From contig JACKAP010000001.1 in assembly GCA_020635015.1 (NCBI GenBank), forward strand, positions 620,001 to 684,000: a stretch of 64,000 nt of DNA, given 5' to 3'. Below the pieces are notes generated by a model that did no database searches, had not been told where the DNA came from, and saw only the letters and a program-made list of their open reading frames with translations. The stretch is from Calditrichia bacterium. Lineage in GTDB: Bacteria > Calditrichota > Calditrichia > RBG-13-44-9 > J075. Below, one piece after another: positions 10,215-18,474 of the stretch. Numbering within the stretch: the first letter of the stretch is position 1; each line of letters starts with the position of its first letter. Position numbers and translations under genes: made by a program.

Positions 10215-12284
10215 CTACCGCAGCAAGGTCATCTTACGCGAGTCGCGGAACTCCCCGGCGGTCAGGGTGTAGATGTAGATCCCGCTGGCTGCGGGGTTGC
10301 CCAGGGCATCCTTCCCGTCCCAGCGCACGGTGTAACTGCCGGGTGGCTGGGTCGCATCGACCAGCGTGCGTACTTTCTGGCCGAGTACATTATAAATTGT
10401 CAACTGCACCGCAACACTGCGCGGGAGGTGATAGGCAATCTGCGTTTCCGGGTTGAAGGGGTTGGGATAATTTACATCTAAGCGGAACTCGTTAACCGCA
10501 TGACCCTTCTCTGGATCATCCAGCCCAAAGGGCGTTATCCGCGCTGGAAGCGCAGTCATAGTGTAAAACTTGCTGCTGACCAGCGGCACCTGGGTCTGGA
10601 TGTTGTTGGCCGCGCCGTCATCGTAACTCACGATGTAGTAATAATAATCCAACCCGGGCTGAGCAGTGTCATCCTGATAGCTGTTCACCAGGTTCAAGGT
10701 GTCACATTCAAAAATCAGGGAATATTCGGTATCCGGCTGGTTTTCTGCGCGATAGATACGATACCCGAGAAAACCGGGCCAGGATTCGACATTATTTGAC
10801 CAGCTAAGATCGATGAACATCTCGCCGGAACTGACTTCGAACCATGCCGGCGGGGGCGGGGGCTGGGGAATATTAAATCCGGAGGCATAGTTGCTGCCGG
10901 CACGGGCGAAGGTCTGGAACAGCGAGTCGCGCCCGGTGTAGACCCAGGCGTTCTTGTATTCGTCACGGTCGCCGGTGGTGGATCCGTCCGGCAGAATGTA
11001 GGGCGGAGTCTGGTAAAACCAATTGCCGCCCACCTCGATGTTTTTGTCACGGTCCAGCCCGGCCACCGCTTCCGCCAGCACGATGCGGATACTGTCGCCG
11101 CTCTGCAGGGAATAGGGACCGAAGCCGTGGGCGCCGCTGTAACCCCCGCCGGTGTTGTTGAAGAGATTGGCGTAGCAGGTAGGGCAGTCGCCCACCGCAT
11201 CGGCATGGCGCTGGGCCGGATGGCCGGCAGACATCGCCGTGAACTCCAGGGCCATCCGGGTGGGATTGTAGGGATCATTATTGGAATTGATCGGTGAGTC
11301 GGAATCAAGGTATTGGGTGGTGCGGGGTTGGAACAGATCGTCAGTCGGATTGTCGGGGGCAGTGTCTGCATGCAGGGTAACCACCCCGACGTGCTGGGAG
11401 GCGAGCAGCCGCCCATCTTCATCGACATTGGGCGCGCCGATGTTATCAAAGCCGGCCTGGGAATGGCGCCCGTGCCAGGCGAACAAGGCGCGGAAAGGAT
11501 CGCCGGCCGCAGGATCTTCCCCCCGGGCGTCGTTCATGGTGTTGTGCCCCCAGGTGCAGGATTGGGGCATCACAAACAGCCCGTAGGCGCTCATCTCCCG
11601 GCAAACCGCGTAACGGTACTGCCAGTGAAAATAAACGCTGTCCAGCGGTTGGGGGTGCAGGGTGCCGGAGGTATCCACGATCCCGGTATTTTTGAAGATG
11701 TATTCGTAGATGAAGTAGTTGCTGTGGTATTGCTGGCTGAAGGCATAGATGTTACGGGTCATCTCGATGCCCATCGAGGTGCGCACCCGGTTGCGGATCA
11801 TACGGTCCGCCTTCAGGTTGGCATCGAGCTCATCCAGGTTTTCTTTTTCGCCCAGGGCGGAAGCCGGCGCGCCGTCAACCAGCACCTCGGGGCGCTCGAA
11901 GCGTCCGATCAGGGTGAACTCCAGGGGCATGAACTCATTTTCATCGTCCCAGGAGCGGGGACCGGCATGCACCACTTTGAAGGGATAGACCGTGCCGGCA
12001 ACGAGATCGTCATAATCTTTCGCGCCGATCCACAGGCTCTTCGCCGCCTGGGTATCCTGCCAGCGGTACTGCGCCGGCCAGCGCAGCCCGTCGATCTGGT
12101 CCGAGACCATCATCCGCCGGGATACTTCCGGCTCGCAGCCGCCTTTGCGGAACCAGCTGTGCAGATCCCCCACCGCCATCCAGCGGACATGCGCTTCCTG
12201 AGCGGGAAGCTGCCCGCTGAATGCCAGCATTAGAACGAGCCAGGCCGCTCTTGTCAAACTAGCAACGCATCTGCTTCGGAACAT
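10215..12284 (-). CDS. Secreted FN3-containing protein with T9SS C-terminal domain
   Basis: A 689-residue protein. It starts at 12284 with a GGAGGA site; the signal peptide (MFRSRCVASL..., hydrophobic, ending LPAQ) spans residues 1-28. The body has no catalytic signature I recognise. Residues about 500-595 look like a fibronectin type III module (WFEVSSGEMFIDLSW, YRIYRAENQP, YYYYIVSYDD). Residues about 610-689 are a T9SS tail: FRLDVNYPNPFNP, IYNVLGQKVRTL, VRWDGKDALG, SGIYIYTL and a final KMTLLR. It is divergent from the upstream triplet and probably a separate unit. An extracellular location is well supported; the substrate or role is unknown. Confidence 0.88.
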   Translation of the reverse strand: MFRSRCVASLTRAAWLVLMLAFSGQLPAQEAHVRWMAVGDLHSWFRKGGCEPEVSRRMMVSDQIDGLRWPAQYRWQDTQAAKSLWIGAKDYDDLVAGTVYPFKVVHAGPRSWDDENEFMPLEFTLIGRFERPEVLVDGAPASALGEKENLDELDANLKADRMIRNRVRTSMGIEMTRNIYAFSQQYHSNYFIYEYIFKNTGIVDTSGTLHPQPLDSVYFHWQYRYAVCREMSAYGLFVMPQSCTWGHNTMNDARGEDPAAGDPFRALFAWHGRHSQAGFDNIGAPNVDEDGRLLASQHVGVVTLHADTAPDNPTDDLFQPRTTQYLDSDSPINSNNDPYNPTRMALEFTAMSAGHPAQRHADAVGDCPTCYANLFNNTGGGYSGAHGFGPYSLQSGDSIRIVLAEAVAGLDRDKNIEVGGNWFYQTPPYILPDGSTTGDRDEYKNAWVYTGRDSLFQTFARAGSNYASGFNIPQPPPPPAWFEVSSGEMFIDLSWSNNVESWPGFLGYRIYRAENQPDTEYSLIFECDTLNLVNSYQDDTAQPGLDYYYYIVSYDDGAANNIQTQVPLVSSKFYTMTALPARITPFGLDDPEKGHAVNEFRLDVNYPNPFNPETQIAYHLPRSVAVQLTIYNVLGQKVRTLVDATQPPGSYTVRWDGKDALGNPAASGIYIYTLTAGEFRDSRKMTLLR

Positions 12285-12657
12285 GACGCTTCCTCCCGAG
12301 TTGTGTTTTGGCGATATATTGAAAGCAATTGATCATCAATTCCAAAAACACCACACGTCGGGCGTTGTCGCAAATATCAAACCCTGCCGCTTCTACCGCA
12401 GGTACCATTCACAGGCCATTTCCAGGCTATCTATCTATCGATTGATTCATTCGGGCGGTCGTCAAATAAGGATCAATTAAAAATCAACTTGTGAACTATT
12501 GCCACAGAGACACAGAGAGCACAGAGATTAAGAAATCAGTTTTCAGTTATCAGTTGTCAGTTCTCTGTGTGCTCTGTGGCTCTGTGGCATTTTTACCTTG
12601 ATATTCACAAATTATGCTTACCTTAATCCTCATATCAGAGGCAATTTAAGGACAACC
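12285..12657. repeat. Intergenic hairpin element with heptad loop
   Basis: No gene seen. 12500-12590 is a hairpin-type element: GCCACAGAGACACAGAG on the left, CTCTGTGGCTCTGTGGC on the right. The loop contains four in-phase heptads at 12538-12565 (AGTTTTC, AGTTATC, AGTTGTC, AGTTCTC). The remainder (12285-12490 and 12595-12657) is AT-richer leader and trailer sequence in which nothing further was recognised. Confidence 0.75.
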
Positions 12658-13914
12658 TCAAAGCAGATGCAACACTTCCTTACCTTTTCCCTGCTGGATC
12701 AGGGGGATGTAAGTCTCCAGCTTTTTCTGCACCGCCGGGTCGGTCAGGTCGATGCTGCGCCGCTCCTCGGAGGAAAGGTATCCGGCCATCACCAGTTTGG
12801 TGATTTCCAGTCCGTAATCCCAGGAGAGGAAGGCGTCTTTTCCGGCCAGGAAGGCCTTGCGGGCATCCTCGATCTCGTCGGTATAGCCGTAGAGATCCGG
12901 TTCGTTATGCTGCACCGCCAGCAGGCCACGGGTCGCGGTGGATTTTTCCAGGGCCTGCTCGGCGTCGGCCACGGCCTCGGCGGCGGCATCGCCAATAAAG
13001 ACCTGCAGGGAAGAGCTGAGGGTGTTGACCTCGAAGGCATAGCCGGGACCCATCCCGTCCATGAACAGGCGCAAGCCCTGTTTCTCGAACATCCAGGAGT
13101 CGGTGAACTGCGCTTTCACGATCTGCCCGCTCTCCGGATTGCGGAAGGTGATCATCCCGGTGGTAAAGTCTTCCGCCGGGGTTTTGCTGTAGTCGACGCC
13201 GTATTTGTCGAGCAGCGCCTTCCGCCAGCGGGGCAGGCCCCACTTCAACAGAGCGCATTCGGCATTGATGGAAACCGGCTGCAGGAAGGTGGGCGATTTC
13301 CCCAGTGGGGTCAGCACGTACCAGCCCACCGCGATACTGTGGCAGCCCATGTCGCTGAGCACCCCGCCGCCCTGGCGGGTGGGATCCCAGAACCAGCCTT
13401 CGTGGGGACCGCCATGCTCTTCGGCGGAGCGGGTCAGCACCAGCGGTCCCATGCTGAGCTGCTGCGGGGCCAGTTGGGCCAGTTGCACCTTGATCGGCTT
13501 CATGAAGATCTGGTTCTCGAAATAGGCGGTCTTCAGCCCGGCGCCCTTGACCAGATCCACCATCCGCCGCGCTTCCGCCAGATTGCGCCCGAGGGGTTTT
13601 TCACAGATGACGCCTTTCAGCGCCGCGCCTTTTTTAACCGCTTCTACGATCTCCTCGACGATCGCCAGCCGGGTGTCGTTAGGGGAAAAGATCGCCACTG
13701 CGTCTACCTGGGCGGCCATCTCCCCGGCGGAGCGGTAGACCCGCGCCTCTCCCAGGCTGTTCGCTCGCACGAAACGGGCCAGCGCCTCCGCACTGGTGGC
13801 GGTGCGGGAGGTGATCCCGGCAATCTCCACCCCGCGCACCTGTAGCATCGCCCGGGCATGGAACTTTGCCACAAACCCGGCGCCGACAATCCCGATTTTT
13901 AGCACCTGCGTCAT
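12658..13914 (-). CDS. Gfo/Idh/MocA family oxidoreductase
   Basis: A 418-residue NAD(P)-dependent dehydrogenase-like protein, probably cytosolic. The N-terminal Rossmann motif is GIVGAGFVAKFHA (residues about 8-20). The family EKP motif appears as ICEKPLGRN near 108-116, followed by the C-terminal beta-sheet substrate domain (GGPHEGWFWDPTRQGGGVLSDMGCH near 175-200, the usual GGG-L-D-G-H region). The ATG at 13914 is chosen over 13974 because AAAGGAG lies just upstream and the Rossmann fold starts immediately after. A beta-propeller gene lies 89 nt upstream on the same strand, so co-transcription is possible. Members oxidise sugars, inositols or related polyols; the substrate cannot be read here. 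Confidence 0.9.
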   Translation of the reverse strand: MTQVLKIGIVGAGFVAKFHARAMLQVRGVEIAGITSRTATSAEALARFVRANSLGEARVYRSAGEMAAQVDAVAIFSPNDTRLAIVEEIVEAVKKGAALKGVICEKPLGRNLAEARRMVDLVKGAGLKTAYFENQIFMKPIKVQLAQLAPQQLSMGPLVLTRSAEEHGGPHEGWFWDPTRQGGGVLSDMGCHSIAVGWYVLTPLGKSPTFLQPVSINAECALLKWGLPRWRKALLDKYGVDYSKTPAEDFTTGMITFRNPESGQIVKAQFTDSWMFEKQGLRLFMDGMGPGYAFEVNTLSSSLQVFIGDAAAEAVADAEQALEKSTATRGLLAVQHNEPDLYGYTDEIEDARKAFLAGKDAFLSWDYGLEITKLVMAGYLSSEERRSIDLTDPAVQKKLETYIPLIQQGKGKEVLHLL

Positions 13915-13940
13915 GTTGTCTCCTTTGTCAGTTGTCAGTT

Positions 13941-13965
13941 CGTAGGGGCGAGTCGCGACTCGCCC
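13941..13965. terminator. Possible hairpin between beta-propeller and oxidoreductase genes
   Basis: A short GC-rich inverted repeat, GGGCGAGTCGCGACTCGCCC, lies between two co-directional genes, with no clear T run. Two AGTTGTC-type heptads sit at 13926-13938. It could be an internal processing hairpin or a weak terminator. Confidence 0.4.
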
Positions 13966-14003
13966 GCTCATCAATTCATCAACCCATCAACCAGAATTAA
14001 TTT

Positions 14004-15326
14004 TCACTCTGCGATACAATACAGATACTGCTCCCCCCGCAAAAATATCTGCTTCCCCACCATCACCGGGGAAGCGGAGAAGCGGTCGTCCAGCTGGTTG
14101 GTGGCAGCCATTTCAAATTGATCGCCGTGCTTGAGCACCAGCACGGTGCCATCGAGGCCGGCGATGTAAATGTGGCCGTTGGCTCCCACCGGCGAGGCGT
14201 AGGCCCCGTCGATATCCAGACGCTGCGGGCCGTAGATGACCGCGCCGCTCTGCAGATCCAGCGCGGTGAGGATGCCGCGGTTGTGCTTCAGGAAATAAAG
14301 ATTCCCGCGGTAGAGCAGGGGAGAAGGAACATAGGGGGTATCCTGATTGTATTCCCAGGCGATCGCCGCGCTGCCGCTGATGTCGCCCCGGGCTTCGCTG
14401 AGGCGAATCGCCTGCAGGGCGTTGCCGCGGAAACCGCTCATCACATAGACCATGCCATCGTGGTGCACCGGGGAGGGGATGGTGTTGGTGGTCATGCCTG
14501 TAGATTCCCAGAGCACTTTACCGTCGGTCAGATCGTAGCCGCGCACCCGGCCGGTGGCACTGACAATCACCTGCGCCCGCCCGCCATGTTCCACAATCAG
14601 CGGCGTCGACCAGGAGGTGACTTCGTCGCGGGCCACTTTCCAGACCGTTTTTCCGCTGCGTTTGTCCAGGGCGATGATGAAGGAGTCGCCTTCATGATCC
14701 CAGTTGATCACCAGCTTATCCCCATGCAGCACCGGCGAACTGCCCTCGCCAAAGCCCATCCGGGTTTGCATATCCCCGAGATCTTTTTCCCAGAGCAGAT
14801 TTCCCTGCAGATCCAGGCAATAGAGGCCGTTGGAGCCGAAGTAGGCATAGAGGTGTTCGCCGTCGGTGATGGCGGAGTTGGAGGCCCAACTGCCGTCGAG
14901 ATGGGTGCCCTCGTGGGGGCGGTTTTCCCGCAGTACCCGCTCCCACAGGATGGTGCCGTTATTACGGTTGAGGGCAAAGATGACAAACTGGTGCACTGCA
15001 TCGGGTTTGATGCCGCCCCTCCGCCCCCGGGGCGTTTCCTCCCCCGGCGCCGCGCCAGCGCTTTCCCGGGCGGTGGTTATGAATATCTGCTCACTCCAGA
15101 CGATCGGCGTGGAATGGCCCCTTCCCGGCAGGGCAACCTTCCACCGGACATTTTTCTCCTCGCTCCAGGTCAGCGGAGGCGTGGCGGCCGGCGCCTCGCC
15201 GGTGGCCAGGGGACCGCGCCATTGCGGCCAGTATTGACCGTCATCATTCCCGTACGCCGCCGGATTGAATACCGGCAGTAGCAGAATCATTCCTAACAGC
15301 AGAGTCGGTAAGCCTTTGTGTCGCAT
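14004..15326 (-). CDS. Secreted PQQ-like beta-propeller repeat protein
   Basis: A 440-residue protein with an N-terminal signal peptide (MRHKGLPTLLLGMILLLPV..., cleaved near AAYG). It begins with WPQWRGP, typical of outer-membrane-protein-assembly/PQQ-like propellers found with secreted enzymes. Repeated blades carry LDKRSGKTVWKV, YDLTDGKVLWES, LDLQSGAVIYG and LYCLDLQGNLLWEKD motifs (PQQ_2-type repeats). The start at 15326 is taken because the signal peptide begins there and AGAGG lies upstream; an in-frame ATG exists at 15509. No calcium/PQQ dehydrogenase catalytic motif was noticed, so it is more likely a binding or scaffold propeller than a quinoprotein enzyme. Confidence 0.85.
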   Translation of the reverse strand: MRHKGLPTLLLGMILLLPVFNPAAYGNDDGQYWPQWRGPLATGEAPAATPPLTWSEEKNVRWKVALPGRGHSTPIVWSEQIFITTARESAGAAPGEETPRGRRGGIKPDAVHQFVIFALNRNNGTILWERVLRENRPHEGTHLDGSWASNSAITDGEHLYAYFGSNGLYCLDLQGNLLWEKDLGDMQTRMGFGEGSSPVLHGDKLVINWDHEGDSFIIALDKRSGKTVWKVARDEVTSWSTPLIVEHGGRAQVIVSATGRVRGYDLTDGKVLWESTGMTTNTIPSPVHHDGMVYVMSGFRGNALQAIRLSEARGDISGSAAIAWEYNQDTPYVPSPLLYRGNLYFLKHNRGILTALDLQSGAVIYGPQRLDIDGAYASPVGANGHIYIAGLDGTVLVLKHGDQFEMAATNQLDDRFSASPVMVGKQIFLRGEQYLYCIAE

Positions 15327-15699
15327 GGGTGAACCTCTATGGTAAAATTTAACATGTACATTGTAAGTTAAGTCTCTTAAAATTGCAGATTCCTTTCCGA
15401 TGGATATCGGAACCTCGGAATGACGCAACGCCGTCATTTCGAACGTATTTTGTGAGAAATCTATAACTGCAAAGAGATTAGTATACAATCTAATCAGCTC
15501 GATGATCAAGAAGGTTTTTAAATATAATCATAAAATTACGGAGAGTGGAATTGGTATGGTGGTTGTAATAAAATTGGCGCTTTATGTCGCTCTAAAAATG
15601 CTATATTGAATGGTGTGCAGGGTCGCTTGTATATAAGTTTTTGACAGGTTTTAAACTGTTATTGGGTGTTGGATGTTGGATGTTGGTCAAATAGATTAT
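15327..15699. other. AT-rich divergent intergenic region
   Basis: No gene seen. It holds the leader of the propeller gene on the minus strand. Near 15390-15450 are two short inverted-repeat-like segments (CGGAATGACG / CGTCATTTCG). At about 15664-15690 there are TGTTGGA-type heptads. Promoters for both flanking genes must lie here or in the adjacent array, but none is convincing. Confidence 0.5.
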
Positions 15700-15846
15700 A
15701 ACCAATAACCAATAACCAACAACCAATAACCAATAACCAACAACCAATAACCAATAACCAATAACCAATAACCAATAACCAACAACCAACAACCAATAAC
15801 CAACAACCAACAACCAATAACCAATAACCAATAACCAATAACCAAC
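15700..15846. repeat. 21-unit heptanucleotide tandem array (AACCAAT/AACCAAC)
   Basis: 147 bp made of exactly 21 consecutive 7-bp words with no phase slip. The words are only AACCAAT or AACCAAC, in irregular order. It ends 27 bp before the start codon of the ATP-grasp gene, so it occupies that gene's expected promoter zone. Open frames through it read as repetitive GYWLLVI/VVG peptides and are artefacts of the array. Confidence 0.95.
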
Positions 15847-15873
15847 GGCAAACAACGATGATGCAAGTTTAAC

Positions 15874-16743
15874 ATGAAACCACTCGCCTTCGTCACCTAC
15901 ATAGGCTCCTCCGCCTTAACTGCCGATGATGCCCTGGCGGTCGCGCCGCTGGGCGAGCGGGGGATTGAAGCGGTTCCGGCGGCATGGAACGATCCGGCGG
16001 TACGCTGGGAGAAATTTGCCGGGGTGGTCATCCGTTCCTGCTGGGATTATCATCTGATGCCGGCGGAATTCCGGCGCTGGGTCGACGCATTGAATGCAGC
16101 GGAAGTGACGATCTGGAATCCGGCTGGCATGCTGCTCTGGAATATGGACAAGCGTTATTTGCTGGATTTGGCCGCAAAGGGAGTGCAGATCCCCCGCACG
16201 ATCTGGGTGGAAGCGGGAGCAACTCCCGACTTGTCTGAATTGCTGCATGATGCGGGCATTCGCCAGGCGGTCGTCAAGCCAGCGATTTCCGCCACCGCCC
16301 ATCAAACCTGGCGGGTGGCCCGGGAGCGGGCGGCAGATTTTCAGAAGCAATTCGGAAAACAAGTGCTGTCTGGAGCGACCCTGGTGCAGGAATTCATCCC
16401 GGAATTGCTTCGGGACGGCGAATGGTCGCTGCTGTTTTTCGGAGGGCAGTTCAGCCATGCCGTAAAGAAGCGTCCCGCAGGCGGTGACTTCCGGGTGCAG
16501 CACGATTACGGCGGCAGCGCTGTGCCGGAGGCAGCGTCGGCGGCATTGCTAAGTCAAGCCCGGCAAATCCTGGCAACCCTGGACACCTTGCCGCTTTACG
16601 CCCGGGTGGATGGGGTGGAGGTTGCGGGACAATTGGTGCTGCTGGAGCTGGAACTGATCGAGCCGGAGCTGTTTTTGCGCCTCGACCCGGCAGCGCCGGA
16701 GCGGTTTGCCGCTGCCGTTGCACGTGCCTTTTGTAACGGATAG
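15874..16743 (+). CDS. ATP-grasp domain protein
   Basis: A 289-residue cytosolic protein resembling the RimK/glutathione-synthetase-like ATP-grasp group that ligates a carboxylate to an amine or thiol using ATP. It shows a pre-ATP-grasp segment (VIRSCWDYHLMP near 52), NMDKRYLLDLAAKGVQIPRT (about 89-110, lid entry), AVVKPAISATAHQTW (VKP lysine near 135), LVQEFIPEL (adenine-binding hinge) and a C-terminal ARVDGVEV...LLELELIEPELFL metal-binding region. The start is preceded by weak GATGCAAG; the heptad array lies immediately upstream. The substrate is unknown; similar stand-alone proteins are usually annotated only as ATP-grasp. Confidence 0.82.
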   Translation: MKPLAFVTYIGSSALTADDALAVAPLGERGIEAVPAAWNDPAVRWEKFAGVVIRSCWDYHLMPAEFRRWVDALNAAEVTIWNPAGMLLWNMDKRYLLDLAAKGVQIPRTIWVEAGATPDLSELLHDAGIRQAVVKPAISATAHQTWRVARERAADFQKQFGKQVLSGATLVQEFIPELLRDGEWSLLFFGGQFSHAVKKRPAGGDFRVQHDYGGSAVPEAASAALLSQARQILATLDTLPLYARVDGVEVAGQLVLLELELIEPELFLRLDPAAPERFAAAVARAFCNG

Positions 16744-16751
16744 TGATTAAT

Positions 16752-16815
16752 TTGCCACAGAGACACAGAGTTCTCAGAGAACTGACAACTGACAACTAAA
16801 AACTAAAAACTAACA
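16752..16815. repeat. CACAGAG arm plus five heptads
   Basis: A left arm GCCACAGAGACACAGAG is followed by in-phase 7-bp words at 16781-16815 (ACTGACA, ACTGACA, ACTAAAA, ACTAAAA, ACTAACA). The right-hand arm found at other loci is absent, so this is a half element. It lies between the ATP-grasp stop and the DinB ribosome site. Confidence 0.7.
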
Positions 16816-16832
16816 ACCGATAGGAGCCCCCC

Positions 16833-17375
16833 ATGTCAATCTTCACCAATCCCGCCTCCGGTGCCAAGGAAGATGCCATCAAATATATCAACGCCCTGCT
16901 GAACCTGTTGGAAGGGCAGGACCCGCTGAATGTACTGCAGACCATGCCAGCTTTTGTTGCGGAAGTAGTTCACGGTTTATCCGATGCTCAACTCCGCCGC
17001 CCGGAAGCGCCCGGCAAATGGTCGCTGGTTCAGGTAGTGCAGCATCTGGCCGATTCCGAACTGGTGTGGGCCTACCGCCTGCGGATGATCCTGGCCCAGG
17101 ATCGGCCAGAGATTACCGGCTACGATCAGGATCTCTGGGCCGATCGCCTCAATTATCAGGCGGCGGATGTTAACGAAGCCCTGGCCCAGTTCAAACTGTT
17201 GCGCCAGGCCAATTTGCGTCTATTGAGTTCCCTGGATGATGCAGAACTGGCGCGGGTGGGCATTCACCGGGAACGCGGGGAGGAATCGCTGGCCCATCAG
17301 CTCCAACTCTACGCCGGGCACGACCTCGCCCACCGCCGCCAGCTTTCCCGCATCCGCGCGGGGCTGGAAAGCTGA
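16833..17375 (+). CDS. DinB family protein (putative metal-dependent hydrolase/transferase)
   Basis: A 180-residue four-helix-bundle protein of the DinB/YfiT-like superfamily. The three-histidine metal site typical of the family is visible: H71 in the VQVVQHLADSE motif, and H163 and H167 in YAGHDLAHRRQL. Characteristic GKWS (residues 61-64) precedes the first metal helix. The ribosome site AGGAG lies about 8 nt upstream of the ATG. Members include thiol transferases and damage-inducible proteins of unknown chemistry, so no substrate is assigned. It follows the ATP-grasp gene by 89 bp with a repeat between them. Confidence 0.88.
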   Translation: MSIFTNPASGAKEDAIKYINALLNLLEGQDPLNVLQTMPAFVAEVVHGLSDAQLRRPEAPGKWSLVQVVQHLADSELVWAYRLRMILAQDRPEITGYDQDLWADRLNYQAADVNEALAQFKLLRQANLRLLSSLDDAELARVGIHRERGEESLAHQLQLYAGHDLAHRRQLSRIRAGLES

Positions 17376-17392
17376 GAACCAGCCGGTAACTT

Positions 17393-17474
17393 GCCACAGA
17401 GGCACAGAGTCCACAGAGAACTGAAAACTGATCACTGAAAACTGATAACTCTGTGATCTCTGTGTCTCCGTGGC
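17393..17474. repeat. CACAGAG hairpin element with heptad loop
   Basis: The left arm GCCACAGAGGCACAGAG and the right arm CTCTGTGTCTCCGTGGC enclose four heptads at 17420-17447 (ACTGAAA, ACTGATC, ACTGAAA, ACTGATA). It lies between two convergent genes; the right arm touches the stop codon of the minus-strand methyltransferase. It may serve both as a bidirectional terminator. Confidence 0.75.
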
Positions 17475-18322
17475 TATGACAATTCGATTTCCCACACACT
17501 CTGAATCACCCGGATACGGTCTTCCGCCAGGTTGCGCGCCATGTTGCGGGCTTTCTCCGGAGCGGTTTCTCCCATCAGGAGGTTGACGCTCAAGGCGGAT
17601 TGGGGAGGGGTGGGGCGGGATTGTATCGCTGTCGCCACCCGGAGAAACCAGTCGCGGGAGAGAGCGGTTTGATCCTGGCGGGCTATTTCGTAAAACCCCT
17701 GATCTACCAACAGCGCCTGCATTTCCGGGTATGAGGTAAGAAAGCTGATCGAAGCATCTCCGGCCCAGGGTACCGGGAAGTGCAGCGGCGACAGTTCGCC
17801 GGCATATACTTCGAAGAGCGCCAACCGCCCGCCCGGGCACAGCAGCCGCTTGGCTTCTGTTGCCAGGCGCTGTTTGTTGGGGATGTTCATGGTGACGTGC
17901 TGGATCCAGAGCAGGTCGAAGCCGCGGTCCGGCAGCGGCAGCGCGGTGATGTCGCCCTGAAGAAATGTTACCTGCTCCTGCAAACCGACCTGCGCGCTCA
18001 GCGCCGTGGCGGCGCGGCAATACTCGGCCAGCAGATCGACGCCCACCACCGTGCAGCCATACTCCGCCGCCAGGGTACGGGCCGGTCCGCCGATCCCGCA
18101 GCCGAGGTCGAGCACCCGCATCTCGCTTTTCACCCCGGCCAGTTGCGCCATCTCCCGGGTGGCCGCCCGCCCGCGGATGTGGAACTCGTCCAGCGCGGCG
18201 ATATCCTCCCGGGTGAGGGTTTGGAATTCCCGCCCCGCCCGCCGGGAGGCCCGTTCGATCACCGCCAGCAGGTCATCTGCTGCGGTATAGTGATTTTCGA
18301 CGGCTTTTCGGTATGTGTCCAT
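17474..18322 (-). CDS. SAM-dependent methyltransferase (class I)
   Basis: A 282-residue small-molecule methyltransferase. Motif I is VLDLGCGIGGPARTLA (about residues 67-82), then VVGVDLLAEYC (acidic residue binding SAM ribose) and QGDITALPLPDRGFDLLWIQHVTMNIPNK (motifs II/III). The pattern resembles the sarcosine/dimethylglycine/tocopherol methyltransferase group. Of two possible starts, the ATG at 18322 is preferred because family similarity begins at MDTYRKAVENHY; 18418 would add 32 unrelated residues. The substrate is unknown. Confidence 0.87.
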   Translation of the reverse strand: MDTYRKAVENHYTAADDLLAVIERASRRAGREFQTLTREDIAALDEFHIRGRAATREMAQLAGVKSEMRVLDLGCGIGGPARTLAAEYGCTVVGVDLLAEYCRAATALSAQVGLQEQVTFLQGDITALPLPDRGFDLLWIQHVTMNIPNKQRLATEAKRLLCPGGRLALFEVYAGELSPLHFPVPWAGDASISFLTSYPEMQALLVDQGFYEIARQDQTALSRDWFLRVATAIQSRPTPPQSALSVNLLMGETAPEKARNMARNLAEDRIRVIQSVWEIELS

Positions 18323-18410
18323 AGTGATCCATTTACAAATCTTTTGACAATTTATCAAATGATTTTCGAAGAATATTTGGTATGTTATAATGGCCGCTGG
18401 GTGATGCCTT

Positions 18411-18455
18411 TTTGCCACGAATGAACCCGAATCGACACGAATGAATTGACGCTAG
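18411..18455. repeat. Short CACGAAT-word repeat
   Basis: GCCACGAATGAACCCGAAT followed by CACGAATGAATTG: a degenerate repeat of the CACGAAT word between divergent genes. A reverse-oriented relative (ATTCGTGCCTATTCGTGGC) lies at about 23160-23185. No terminator-like T run is present. Confidence 0.5.
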
Positions 18456-18474
18456 GTAAAAATGGTTTGATGTT

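Noticed and set aside
15700..15846. Replication origin (iterons) or telomere-like sequence
   Set aside because: There is no initiator gene, DnaA boxes or chromosome end nearby, and similar shorter tracts occur throughout the window.
15601..15896. Open frames encoding GYWLLVIGYWLLVVG repeats
   Set aside because: They are translations of the 21-unit heptad array and have no conserved protein character.
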